Below, one piece after another: positions 6,528 to 14,586 of a stretch of DNA of 14,705 bases. Every line of letters starts with the position of its first letter. The first letter of the stretch is position 1. A model generated the notes under the pieces. It had not been told where the DNA came from. It made no database searches and saw only the letters and a list, made by a program, of their open reading frames with translations. Where the stretch lies: assembly GCA_013001805.1 (NCBI GenBank), contig JABDLW010000089.1:1-14705 (forward strand). Reading direction: 5' to 3'. Origin of the DNA: Saprospiraceae bacterium (GTDB lineage Bacteria; Bacteroidota; Bacteroidia; Chitinophagales; Saprospiraceae). A program made the translations under genes and the position numbers.

Positions 6528-8696
6528 CTAATGCTTCCAGACCTTCTTGGTAGCAGCACCTTCTGATCCCACAATTTTAATAATGTAGAGACCAGGAGTA
6601 TACTTCATCAAGGACAAATCAGCTACCTGATTTGCTGTATTTATTCGCTGCATTAATTGGCCCGTTGCCGAATATACCGAAATAACGGACTGCTGTGTTG
6701 ACCAGGGCATTTCTAAATGCAGAGAACCCTCGGTTGGATTCGGAAAGACGTTTGTTTCGTGCGAATAGCTAAAGTCCTGTGCTGATGTAGTGCCACTTTC
6801 GTTATCGAAATGAAATGTATGTCCTCCTGCATTGGAAACGATCATGTCGACATCTCCATCGCTGTCAATGTCTGCAAATCTGGGTGCTGATGCCCGGCCA
6901 AAGTCCAAACCGTCGAAGGGATTTTCTGCACCGGCCAATTCGGTAAATACTACAGCACTTCTCGCGTTGTCACCATCATTCCGAAATGTCCTGATTTTGC
7001 CATCAATGAGGCCAAAAACTGCATCCATATCATCATCGCCATCCAGGTCGGCAAATGCTGGTTTTACCGGATGATTCGGTTGTCCAGCCACCTCAAAACT
7101 CACAGCCCCAAATGGGTTTTCCTCCGGAGCCTCCGCAAAGACACCATCGGTGTTAACGAAATATTTTACCTCACCTGCTTTATTACCGATAAATGCATCC
7201 AGATCTCCGTCTCCATCCAAGTCGATGAAGGCTACGTTCTCATCGGCACCAGCGTCAATACCATTGAAGGGATCACCTTCTCCTGTGACGGCTGAAAAAG
7301 TTCCACCATCGTTACTCAAGTAAAGGATGTTCTCTAAATAGCTGCCCACAAAAGCATCTTGATCACCATCGCCATCGATGTCGGCAAAGGCCGGTGCAGA
7401 TAAATAATCCACCCAAACCAAATTAGTGTCTAAAGGATTAACCGATGCCTCTTCATAAATGCCATTAGTATTTACATAGTGTCTTAGACCTCCACCAAAG
7501 TCACCAGAAAATAAATCCGGATCGCCATCGGCATCGATATCGACAAATCCATGATTTAAATTGTCACCAAAATCACCGAGATCCGGTATTCCTATGGTGT
7601 TCCGGTTTACTTTCGTAAACGCACCGTCATCATTACGCAGATAAACTATGTCTCCATCACCCTGACCGACAAAAGCATCCATGTCTCCATCGCCATCAAT
7701 ATCCGCAAATGCCGGCGCCACATTATATTCCAAAATGATGTCTGAAAAAGGATTATTCATATCATCGACCGGTGTAAATACGCCTTCTACATTCTCGAAG
7801 TACGCAATCTCACCGAGTTTGTTGCCGACGAACAAGTCCATATCGCCGTCATCATCCCAGTCGATAAAAGCCGGTGTTGCAGATTCAGTGACGTTTATAT
7901 CGACAAATGGATCGGCACTGTCACCGCTCAAATCGGTGAAAACTCCGTCGTCATTCCTGAAATAAGACAGACCTCCGCTATATTTACCAAATACGGCATC
8001 CATGTCTCCATCGCCATCCACGTCCACAAACGTCGGACTGGCATTAGTTGAATCGCCAATCTTTATTCCATTAAATGGATTTTCGGCGCCATTGACTAAG
8101 GTAAATGCACCATCGTCGTTACGGTAATAAAGTACAAAGCCACTGTTCAAGCCCGCAAAGGCATCGAGGTCCCCATCGGAATCGATATCGACAAATGCTG
8201 GACTTATCCTGGCTGAGTCCGCTAATTCGGTTCCCGTACCCAGGTCAGCTGGAAAGGGTGAAGCCTGCTCATAAAATTGTCCGTTATCATTACGGTAGTA
8301 GTTTATTCCGACTGCGGTACTATCTAAAAATGTCGAAATTTTACCACCTACAAATAAATCCAGGTCACCATCGCCATCGATATCAGCAAAAGCTGGTTTA
8401 GCTGAATTTTCCAAATGGGCCAGTCGCAATACATTGTCTGTTTTCAAAACCAGATTCTGGCCTGTGGCAAGATTCGGTGATGCCAGCATGAAACCTCCCA
8501 CAAACGTGGCAGTCAGACCGGCAATTTTCCCCGCTTGCTTGATAGCCAGCAACCGTTCTTGTAGTCTCCTCAACCTCCGCACCAACATGTCCCTGCGTTT
8601 GTAGCCGGATAGTCCGAGTTCGATCCGACTCAATTTACGCCGGTAACGATTATACTGGGCCAACAATCTATAAAAACGGTGTCGATGTCTTTTCAT
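6528..8696 (-). CDS. Surface FG-GAP/VCBS-repeat protein with T9SS type A sorting domain
   Basis: This 722-residue protein carries ten repeats of the type PAFADIDGDGDLDLFVG from about residue 101 to 620, each with a DxDxDGDxD calcium-binding loop and spaced by roughly 50-60 residues. They should fold as one or two seven-bladed, integrin-alpha-like propellers, usually adhesive or ligand-binding. The last 80 residues (VFPNPTEGSLHLEM to the VWKH end) form a type IX secretion C-terminal sorting domain, so the protein is exported across the outer membrane and anchored or released at the surface. The N-terminus is odd: about 57 residues with 20 Lys/Arg and only three acidic residues come before the hydrophobic stretch IAGLTATFVGGFMLASPNLA, with likely cleavage near ATGQ (77-80). 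Normal signal peptides have a far shorter basic region. ATG at 8696 is the only plausible start. The gene appears monocistronic, with a promoter upstream and a terminator-like hairpin downstream. Confidence 0.88.
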   Translation of the reverse strand: MKRHRHRFYRLLAQYNRYRRKLSRIELGLSGYKRRDMLVRRLRRLQERLLAIKQAGKIAGLTATFVGGFMLASPNLATGQNLVLKTDNVLRLAHLENSAKPAFADIDGDGDLDLFVGGKISTFLDSTAVGINYYRNDNGQFYEQASPFPADLGTGTELADSARISPAFVDIDSDGDLDAFAGLNSGFVLYYRNDDGAFTLVNGAENPFNGIKIGDSTNASPTFVDVDGDGDMDAVFGKYSGGLSYFRNDDGVFTDLSGDSADPFVDINVTESATPAFIDWDDDGDMDLFVGNKLGEIAYFENVEGVFTPVDDMNNPFSDIILEYNVAPAFADIDGDGDMDAFVGQGDGDIVYLRNDDGAFTKVNRNTIGIPDLGDFGDNLNHGFVDIDADGDPDLFSGDFGGGLRHYVNTNGIYEEASVNPLDTNLVWVDYLSAPAFADIDGDGDQDAFVGSYLENILYLSNDGGTFSAVTGEGDPFNGIDAGADENVAFIDLDGDGDLDAFIGNKAGEVKYFVNTDGVFAEAPEENPFGAVSFEVAGQPNHPVKPAFADLDGDDDMDAVFGLIDGKIRTFRNDGDNARSAVVFTELAGAENPFDGLDFGRASAPRFADIDSDGDVDMIVSNAGGHTFHFDNESGTTSAQDFSYSHETNVFPNPTEGSLHLEMPWSTQQSVISVYSATGQLMQRINTANQVADLSLMKYTPGLYIIKIVGSEGAATKKVWKH

Positions 8697-8736
8697 AAAA
8701 TGGAAAAAGTTAGTAGCTAATTAGAAAATGTGACTT

Positions 8737-8754
8737 TGTTCATATGTTTGAACA
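8737..8754. promoter_or_regulatory. Palindrome in the leader of the FG-GAP gene
   Basis: TGTTCA (8737-8742) and TGAACA (8749-8754) form a perfect inverted repeat with a 6-nt spacer. It lies about 14 bases downstream of the -7 box and 41 bases before the start codon. That position suits a repressor operator or a leader hairpin; no regulator is known. Confidence 0.4.
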
Positions 8755-8767
8755 TAGCAGCCTCAAC

Positions 8768-8775
8768 CAAAGATA
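8768..8775 (-). promoter_or_regulatory. Bacteroidota-type -7 promoter box (TATCTTTG) for the FG-GAP gene
   Basis: The minus strand reads TATCTTTG, an exact match to the Bacteroidota TAnnTTTG -7 consensus, about 72 bases upstream of the ATG. No clear TTG -33 element occurs at the usual spacing, so the call rests on the -7 box and position alone. Confidence 0.45.
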
Positions 8776-8952
8776 AAAAAGAAATTGACATTAACCTTAT
8801 CCCAGTCCACCTAAAAATTCATAGGTCAAGACGGGCTGAGTCTCCTCGATCACAGAGAGAATGTGAAATTTTGCCGGTGAAAAGAACTTAAGAGGCTATC
8901 AGTGATTTGGAGGCAATAAATTTAGGGACAAATGGGCTGGCTAACTGTCACG

Positions 8953-8980
8953 GTAGAATTTGCTGAGCTGAGTATTCTAC
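8953..8980. repeat. 7-bp inverted repeat at the 3' end of the GNAT gene
   Basis: GTAGAAT (8953-8959) and ATTCTAC (8974-8980) are exact reverse complements across 14 bases and overlap the GNAT stop codon. There is no T-run, so it is at best a weak terminator or an mRNA 3'-end stabiliser. The rest of 8776-8952 shows nothing recognisable. Confidence 0.35.
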
Positions 8981-9867
8981 AGATTTTTAAAACTATACAG
9001 GGACTTGGTCAGGAAGACTTCGGTTTCCTCCGCATGTCGCAATAAAAACCTGCTCATTACGTAATTGTCAGTTTTTGAGGTGATCAGGAATTTAGGAATT
9101 GCTGCTTTATCCTGTCGCATGATGGCCTCTCGCATCAATAAATGCGCCAGTTTGAAAGGCCGGTGTTGAGCATCGACAAAAAGTGCAGTAAACTCATTGA
9201 GATTCGGTGCAATCAAATGTGAGATCACCCATCCAATAACCACATTATCAAACTTCAAGGCAATACTGCCCTCCGGAAAAATAGAAGCTTCCTGTACAAA
9301 GGGATCCAGATAATCGAGATACCAGTTTTCTTCTCGTTTTTTTCTTTTTATATAAGTCCGGTCATCTTCATTAAGCTGCAGGAAGGGAACAAATTGATAG
9401 TTTTCCGGCAATTGAATGCGATTGTGCATAAAAAGTTTTAATACTTTTTTCGCCAGTCCTCTTACAATAATTAAATCTTCCTTTGGAGTGTTCCAGGTTG
9501 CATTTTCCAGGATTTTTTCCAAAAAATTTCTGTGTTTCCAGTGTGAACGAAAATAAAGATCCAGTTTACTGGCTCCGGTTTTTCGCACCGATTCTTCAAG
9601 GGTAGCAACCAGCTTGGTGCCCACTCCTTTGTTGCGGTGATCCGGATGTACCACCAAAGAATGTAGGCGTGCTTGCTTTCCGGTATCATCGTACGTGGCC
9701 AGCAATAATCCCACCGGCGATTTCTCAAGTGTAGCAATGACTCCCAGAAATGGCTTGTTGATGCGATCCTTTTTCTTGGAAAGATCGGGAAATAAATAGG
9801 CGGGCATTTTTTCAATCACCCAATTTAAACCCACTTTGTCACTAAATTGAAATTGATATTCAGCCAT
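8977..9867 (-). CDS. GNAT-family N-acetyltransferase with a second, degenerate GNAT-like domain
   Basis: In this 296-residue protein residues 1-140 form a complete GNAT fold. LHSLVVHPDHRNKGVGTKLV (68-87) is the strand 4/helix 3 motif, in which R78-x-x-G81-x-G83 binds the pyrophosphate of acetyl-CoA. Residues 150-296 look like a second GNAT domain: a WVISHLI strand, then FTALFVDAQHRPFKLAHLLM where the glycine-rich loop has become RPFKLA, so it probably does not bind acetyl-CoA. Tandem GNATs with one active half are known, for example in mycothiol synthase. The acceptor is unknown. The ATG at 9867 lies 3 bases after the stop codon of the TIGR03032-family gene, so the two are surely one transcription unit and may act together. 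Confidence 0.8.
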   Translation of the reverse strand: MAEYQFQFSDKVGLNWVIEKMPAYLFPDLSKKKDRINKPFLGVIATLEKSPVGLLLATYDDTGKQARLHSLVVHPDHRNKGVGTKLVATLEESVRKTGASKLDLYFRSHWKHRNFLEKILENATWNTPKEDLIIVRGLAKKVLKLFMHNRIQLPENYQFVPFLQLNEDDRTYIKRKKREENWYLDYLDPFVQEASIFPEGSIALKFDNVVIGWVISHLIAPNLNEFTALFVDAQHRPFKLAHLLMREAIMRQDKAAIPKFLITSKTDNYVMSRFLLRHAEETEVFLTKSLYSFKNL

Positions 9868-9870
9868 TTC

Positions 9871-10941
9871 CTATTTTTTCATTTCATCTCTTGCCCAATA
9901 GGTAGCATTGGGAATGGATAGTCCGTATTTGTGAACAGGATTTTTTGTATTTAGGATTCCCGGTCGTCGCATACCCGGTAATATTTGCAGATCATATATT
10001 TCATCCACACTCGCAAGAAATTTAATTTCGCCAACTAATGCTCCCGATTTTAAATGGATGATGGCAATACCGGCAGAGGTTGCTTTTTTAGCGATTTCCA
10101 GGTCTTTGAATGTGGATGAATTCTGCCGTAATTTTGATAAAGCCACAAATATATAGTCTCCCATTCGAGTCATTCCCCGGACAAAACCATCCAGTTTTCG
10201 AATCTCCTCAAAAGTCGAATTGGCAATATCAACCCGCACGAGACTTCCCGTGGCCGACAATAAGAGATAGAGATGTCCGTCATAAATACGGGGAGAATGG
10301 GGCATGGGCAAGTCAGATAGAATATGCTGGTTGGTTTCAACATCAATGAGTGTTCCTCCCTGCGGCAAAGTCTTGCGCCATGACTGTAATTCATTTCCTG
10401 TTCCCAGGGAAGTTACGTAGCGAGGTCGCCCATCAACCATCGCCAGACCATTTAAATGGCAACGATCTTCGGAATGTAATCCGGTGATGAAATCAGGCTG
10501 CCACCGGGGGATCCAGCTATAAGCCTCAGATATCAGGGCTAGACAGGAAAACGAAGTATTAACTGCCCAGAGTCCGTCCTGACCAAAATGGAGGTCGTGC
10601 ATATCTACCTGTCCGGTAAAATAGGTGAGCCGGGGCATAAACATGGCATCGTATACTCCAGGATTTTTTGGATAATTTTTTGCGAGACCCGGGGCATTAG
10701 CCAGGACAATCACTTCATCTTTGGTGGCAATCGCCATTCTATCTCCGTCTACCGCTATGCCCATGGCCCGGTCGAAAGTTCGTGGCAGTTGCACCAAAGA
10801 TTCATCGTCTTTGGCAGAAATAAATATCACCTTTCCTGCCTGGTAAGTGCTGATGACCAATGTGCAGTTTAATTGCGCAATGAGTTCAGGAATATTGGGA
10901 CTATAGGTACAACTGAAGGGAGGAGGGGGTTGATTTACCAT
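9871..10941 (-). CDS. TIGR03032 (DUF4915) family protein of unknown function, predicted beta-propeller
   Basis: This 356-residue protein carries the hallmark blocks of the TIGR03032 family in order: FSCTYSPNIPELIAQLNCTL and VISTYQAGKVIF near the start, TGQVDMHDLHFG (109-120), EDRCHLNGLA (158-167), PHSPRIYDGHLYLLLSATG (214-232) and GFVRGMTRMGDYIFVALSKL (252-271). The repeating strand pattern suggests a six- or seven-bladed propeller. There is no signal peptide or membrane segment, so it is probably cytoplasmic. The family has no established function that I know of. The ATG at 10941 fits the family start. The gene leads a two-gene unit with the acetyltransferase. The 98 bases upstream hold TTAGTTTG, one mismatch from a -7 box, and no clear terminator for the lipoprotein operon, so it could also be read from that operon. 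Confidence 0.85.
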   Translation of the reverse strand: MVNQPPPPFSCTYSPNIPELIAQLNCTLVISTYQAGKVIFISAKDDESLVQLPRTFDRAMGIAVDGDRMAIATKDEVIVLANAPGLAKNYPKNPGVYDAMFMPRLTYFTGQVDMHDLHFGQDGLWAVNTSFSCLALISEAYSWIPRWQPDFITGLHSEDRCHLNGLAMVDGRPRYVTSLGTGNELQSWRKTLPQGGTLIDVETNQHILSDLPMPHSPRIYDGHLYLLLSATGSLVRVDIANSTFEEIRKLDGFVRGMTRMGDYIFVALSKLRQNSSTFKDLEIAKKATSAGIAIIHLKSGALVGEIKFLASVDEIYDLQILPGMRRPGILNTKNPVHKYGLSIPNATYWARDEMKK

Positions 10942-11039
10942 AAATAAGCTACCATACTTTTTTTAAGAGGACCAAACTAAGGATCTTTTTTGGTATTCTA
11001 AGTTAGACGAAAAGTTAAGAGAGCTCTGCAGCTTGGCGG

Positions 11040-12209
11040 TCAGTCAAAAATCATCTTTATAAATCGGGGCCGGTAGATGTGGGCATTTTGCTGAATATCA
11101 TTCCAAAAATCGAAAGTGATGGTATTGTAGCTGATCAAAAGTTCTCCTGGCTTTGACAAAGCAGGATGAGCTTTTGCATTATAAGGTAACAGCCCTTCTT
11201 CATATTCCGGAGTATGCCAGATTTCCTGAATTTCAGAAAAAGGACCGATGGGACTGTCACCTATCCGGATGCCAACTTTATCAGAAAGACCCAGGACCTG
11301 AAAAACCAGTAAATAACGGCCGTCAGGCAATGGGGTAACACTGAGCTCATTGGAGGCCGCATCAGTTATCGGAATAATTAAACTTTGATTTTTCGACCAT
11401 CCCTCACTGGTCCAGTAGCGCCACCGGGAAAAATCTTCAAAATGTTTTGGTTTAACCCGGGCCACCACCAGGTTCTTATCACTGCCAATGCAACCGTATA
11501 CATAAATGAAGCCATCAGCATCGGGCACGCCAGCCCATTTGGTATTGACCAATATTCCGGAGCCAAGATTTCCTTCCCCGAACGGTAGGCTTAAATGCAG
11601 GGGAGTTTCAATCTGGCGTTGAAATAGGTATGGAGGACGGCTGCCTTCTGGCAGTGCCAGCAAAGAAACAGCCGGGTCAATAAAATCAAAGACATTGGGA
11701 CCGGTCTTCTCTACGTGATAAGCAAAGATAAATAGTTGATTGTCTAATTCCTTGTTTATGAAACCATCGCCAAGCCAAAAATATTGATCATGGCCAGTAG
11801 AGGAAATGATTGGCTTGAAAAAGCTGGTAGGTTTGCCTGTAGAGTCCTTATTGTAGTGGAATTGAATATTTTCTTTTTTAGGGTCTGTGCCATGAAAATA
11901 AGCAATGGTATTATTGACCATGGAATGGCCAGGTAGTGGTTTATTGTCCTGGACCTCTCCTATGTAGGTGTCACTAAATATAAGAAGTGTCTCCTCCTGG
12001 CCGCTATTTTTGTCAATGCCATCAAGCGGGATCGAAAATATTCCATCGGCTCCAAACCATCCGGATTTCCGATAGAATAAATCTGTCCACTCCGGTGCAG
12101 CTTCCACATGAAACTTCAATGGATTATCATCGCTGCCAACCGATTTAATGCTTTTTTTCGAAACACAAGAAAATAATGTTAGGCAGCCAATAAGGAGCAC
12201 AATTCGCAT
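11040..12209 (-). CDS. Lipoprotein, DUF4185/DUF5005-like predicted propeller, paralogue C
   Basis: This 389-residue protein starts with a lipoprotein signal peptide (MRIVLLIGCLTLFSC, lipidated Cys15). The mature part shares an ordered set of motifs with the next two genes upstream: GWFGADGIFSIPL, LLIFSDTYIG, HSMVNNTIAYF, YFWLGDGF, FIYVYG, RWRYWTSEGW, SNELSVTPLPDGRYLL, YNAKAHPALSKPGELLISYN and HIYRPRF. Recurrent aromatic-plus-aspartate strand motifs of this type are typical of five-bladed propeller enzymes related to glycoside hydrolase clans. I would place it with the uncharacterised DUF4185/DUF5005 group, from memory. Conserved Asp and Glu residues in WFGxDG, SDT and SNELSV are candidate catalytic or ligand residues. 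It is the last of three paralogues, 53 bases after paralogue B, and probably in the same operon. Function is inferred only as extracellular glycan binding or cleavage. Confidence 0.7.
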   Translation of the reverse strand: MRIVLLIGCLTLFSCVSKKSIKSVGSDDNPLKFHVEAAPEWTDLFYRKSGWFGADGIFSIPLDGIDKNSGQEETLLIFSDTYIGEVQDNKPLPGHSMVNNTIAYFHGTDPKKENIQFHYNKDSTGKPTSFFKPIISSTGHDQYFWLGDGFINKELDNQLFIFAYHVEKTGPNVFDFIDPAVSLLALPEGSRPPYLFQRQIETPLHLSLPFGEGNLGSGILVNTKWAGVPDADGFIYVYGCIGSDKNLVVARVKPKHFEDFSRWRYWTSEGWSKNQSLIIPITDAASNELSVTPLPDGRYLLVFQVLGLSDKVGIRIGDSPIGPFSEIQEIWHTPEYEEGLLPYNAKAHPALSKPGELLISYNTITFDFWNDIQQNAHIYRPRFIKMIFD

Positions 12210-12262
12210 GTCATTAAATTTAAATACACTTTGATTATTTTACTAAATAGTTTTCACTGGAC

Positions 12263-13432
12263 TTATTCCTCAAAGACCAGTTTAAAAAATCTGGGCCGGT
12301 AAAGGTGGGGGTGCTTTTCAATCTGATCCCAGAACGCAAAAGAATTAATATTATAACTCACCAGCAATTCACCTGGTTCGGAAAGGCTAGGGTGCGCTTT
12401 GGCATTATAGGCGAAAAATTCCGGCTCAGCAAGGTCAGGTTGGCAATCCCATAACTCAGTAATTTTTCCAAAAGGACCCCAGGGCTTTTTGCCAGTACGC
12501 ATGATGACGGTCGGATAGATGCTGTTTAGTTGCGAAATAAGTGCATACTCTCCATTGGGTAGTGGCGTAACGCTCAATTCATTGGATGCCGAATCAGCGA
12601 TTGCCTGAGCTTGCAGAAAATCAGTGACCCAATCACTTCCATTCCAAAAGGTCCATCGGTCAAATGCCTCAAATTCTGCTGCTTTGACTCTTCCTGTCAG
12701 CACTTCCTTGTGGGGATCCCGGGTCCCATAAATGTAAATGTAGCCATCGGTATCATCAGTAACCGGATTGGTATCTTCAAAAACAGCCACCCCAAAAGAA
12801 GTGATTTTACCATCGTCATTGCTGAAGAAGGGTAGTGGCAATTGATATTGATCCGGAAACGGAAAGGTACTTCCCTGGGGAAGGACTATTAAGGCACCGC
12901 CCAGCACCTCAAACTTAAAAGTAGTGTGTGTCCATTCCGGCCGGTCGATTATTCGATAGGCAAAAATATAAGTGTTACCATTGGCGGGATTACAAAAGCC
13001 GTCACCGAGCCAGAAATATTCACCATCCTCTCCATCTAATAGCACGGGAAATAGCGAAACATCTTTTCCCGCGGAGTCTTGTGGAACCGGAAATGAGATT
13101 TTTGTTGTGTCCGGATTTTTACCCTCTAGAAACGCGACCGAATTATTCACCATATGATAGCCCTTTTGCAAAGTGCCATTCTTGATTTTTCCCAGCATGG
13201 TGTCACTGAAAATGATCAACTGCTTGCCAGTGCCGGAGGTATCCTGATGCATCGGAATGGCAAAAATTCCATCGCCGCCAAACCATCCATCGGTTCTGAT
13301 AAATAGCTGGGTCCATTCCGGTGCTTCCTTTACAGTGAATAAAAGATCATTACCATCATTTTTTTCCTTATCGCATGCAGTAAAAAGGGCGCCAATGAAT
13401 ATGATTCGCAGAAAGAAAGAGTTAGTCCGCAT
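12263..13432 (-). CDS. Lipoprotein, DUF4185/DUF5005-like predicted propeller, paralogue B
   Basis: I chose the ATG at 13432, giving 389 residues, because it overlaps the upstream stop codon as TAATG, the usual sign of translational coupling. A TTG at 13441 would add only three residues. The signal peptide ends in ALFTAC with lipidated Cys20. The charged DKEKND just after it resembles lipoprotein export signals for surface display in Bacteroidota (inference). Shared motifs with paralogue C include GWFGGDGIFAIPM, LIIFSDTMLG, YHMVNNSVAFL, EYFWLGDGF, YIYIYG, SNELSVTPLPNGEYAL, YNAKAHPSLSEPGELLVSYN and HLYRPRFF. These two are clearly closest to each other; paralogue A is more distant. A role in handling an extracellular carbohydrate is suggested by the upstream acetylesterase-like gene, but no catalytic activity is established for this family to my knowledge. 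Confidence 0.7.
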   Translation of the reverse strand: MRTNSFFLRIIFIGALFTACDKEKNDGNDLLFTVKEAPEWTQLFIRTDGWFGGDGIFAIPMHQDTSGTGKQLIIFSDTMLGKIKNGTLQKGYHMVNNSVAFLEGKNPDTTKISFPVPQDSAGKDVSLFPVLLDGEDGEYFWLGDGFCNPANGNTYIFAYRIIDRPEWTHTTFKFEVLGGALIVLPQGSTFPFPDQYQLPLPFFSNDDGKITSFGVAVFEDTNPVTDDTDGYIYIYGTRDPHKEVLTGRVKAAEFEAFDRWTFWNGSDWVTDFLQAQAIADSASNELSVTPLPNGEYALISQLNSIYPTVIMRTGKKPWGPFGKITELWDCQPDLAEPEFFAYNAKAHPSLSEPGELLVSYNINSFAFWDQIEKHPHLYRPRFFKLVFEE

Positions 13433-14586
13433 TATTTCCAATTATCTATCCGAATAAATTTTGGACGGTATAAGTCTGCATCCGCAAATATGTCCGCAAA
13501 ATTAAAACTGTTGATGTTATATGAAATTCTCAGTTCGCCCGATGTTGCTAATTCCGGGTGGACAAAACTGTTGTAGGTAAAAATATTTTCTCCGGATTCA
13601 GGAGTACAATACAAAATACGTCGATTGGTCCACGGTCCGGTTGGGGAGATGGATTCGGCTATAAATATCCGGCTGCCAAAAATGGTTTCATGAGTGATGA
13701 GGTAGTAAAGATTGCCATCCTTGATCACACTGAATTGATCCGAAACGTTTTTGGCGATGGCATGGTCAGATGGACGATCGATCCAGGATGAACCATTGTA
13801 AAAAGACCAGGGTTCCTGCAGATTTTTTCCCTCCACTCGGGCGATATGTACGGTTTTTGATCTGCGGCTACTCCAAATGCCATATATATATGTAAAGTCT
13901 TCATCTTCCAGCAGGCAGGATCCATAGGATACATCTGGGGATGCTATGACAGTTTCCAGATACTCAATGACAAATGTTTCGGGATCCAAAATAGCTAGAT
14001 CAAAACTTCGGTAGGCAAAATCCCAGGCCTCTCCGGTCCCATTACTGCCGAGTTTACCCAGCAACCATTGGATTTTGCCGTTATATATGGTTGCATCCAG
14101 AGGCCAATACCAGGTGCCGGGATCATCGGGTGATACAAAGGCCTTCGGTTGATTTTTATTTCCACCAAAAAGGGTGGTCATACGATCACCATCTTGAATA
14201 ATCAGGCTGTTGCGAATAAAAGGTGCACCGGCCCGGATACGCTGTGCGGTGACAGTGCCTAAAAAAGTATCGCCAAACATCCACATGATGCGTCCATCGG
14301 GCAGTGGAATCGAGTAGGTGGCATCGGATCCTGTCCAGCCATTACCATATCTCGTAAATAATAGATTATAATGGCAATCCTCAGCAACGATTAGCTGCTG
14401 ATTCCAACAATTCGCGACATTTTCAATGGTCTTGAATTCACAAAATGCATCGGAACGCGTAGGATCGCTGTGATAAATTCCTTTATCCACCGGAACATCG
14501 GCAGAAGTGCCGGTAGGAATAACCTCCAGCTTTGCACAGGTGATGAAAACGAGGAGAAGTAGAGTCAATTTTATTATGCGGACCAT
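13432..14586 (-). CDS. Lipoprotein, DUF4185/DUF5005-like predicted propeller, divergent paralogue A
   Basis: This 384-residue protein starts at the ATG at 14586, which directly follows the TAA of the upstream gene. The signal peptide ends in VFITC with lipidated Cys17. About 65 residues with three cysteines (FCEF, ANCW, EDCHY) precede the propeller, an insertion absent from paralogues B and C. The shared core is then recognisable but diverged: GWTGSDATYSIPL, MWMFGDTFLG, TWYWPLDAT, FTYIYG, SFYNGSSW, SDQFSV, TYNSFVHPELATSGELRISYN and DLYRPKFIRI. Versions with W-x-G-x-DxxYS and FGDTFLG are common in DUF5005/DUF4185 proteins of Bacteroidota and are compared with GH43-like folds. The changed residues (for example no NNT/NNS motif but RNS) suggest a different ligand from B and C. 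It is the first lipoprotein of the operon. Confidence 0.7.
   Translation of the reverse strand: MVRIIKLTLLLLVFITCAKLEVIPTGTSADVPVDKGIYHSDPTRSDAFCEFKTIENVANCWNQQLIVAEDCHYNLLFTRYGNGWTGSDATYSIPLPDGRIMWMFGDTFLGTVTAQRIRAGAPFIRNSLIIQDGDRMTTLFGGNKNQPKAFVSPDDPGTWYWPLDATIYNGKIQWLLGKLGSNGTGEAWDFAYRSFDLAILDPETFVIEYLETVIASPDVSYGSCLLEDEDFTYIYGIWSSRRSKTVHIARVEGKNLQEPWSFYNGSSWIDRPSDHAIAKNVSDQFSVIKDGNLYYLITHETIFGSRIFIAESISPTGPWTNRRILYCTPESGENIFTYNSFVHPELATSGELRISYNINSFNFADIFADADLYRPKFIRIDNWK

Noticed and set aside
6800..8420. Tandem DNA repeat or satellite, because ATCGCCATC-like blocks recur
   Set aside because: The periodicity is explained by the ten calcium-binding FG-GAP coding repeats; the DNA between blocks is not repeated.
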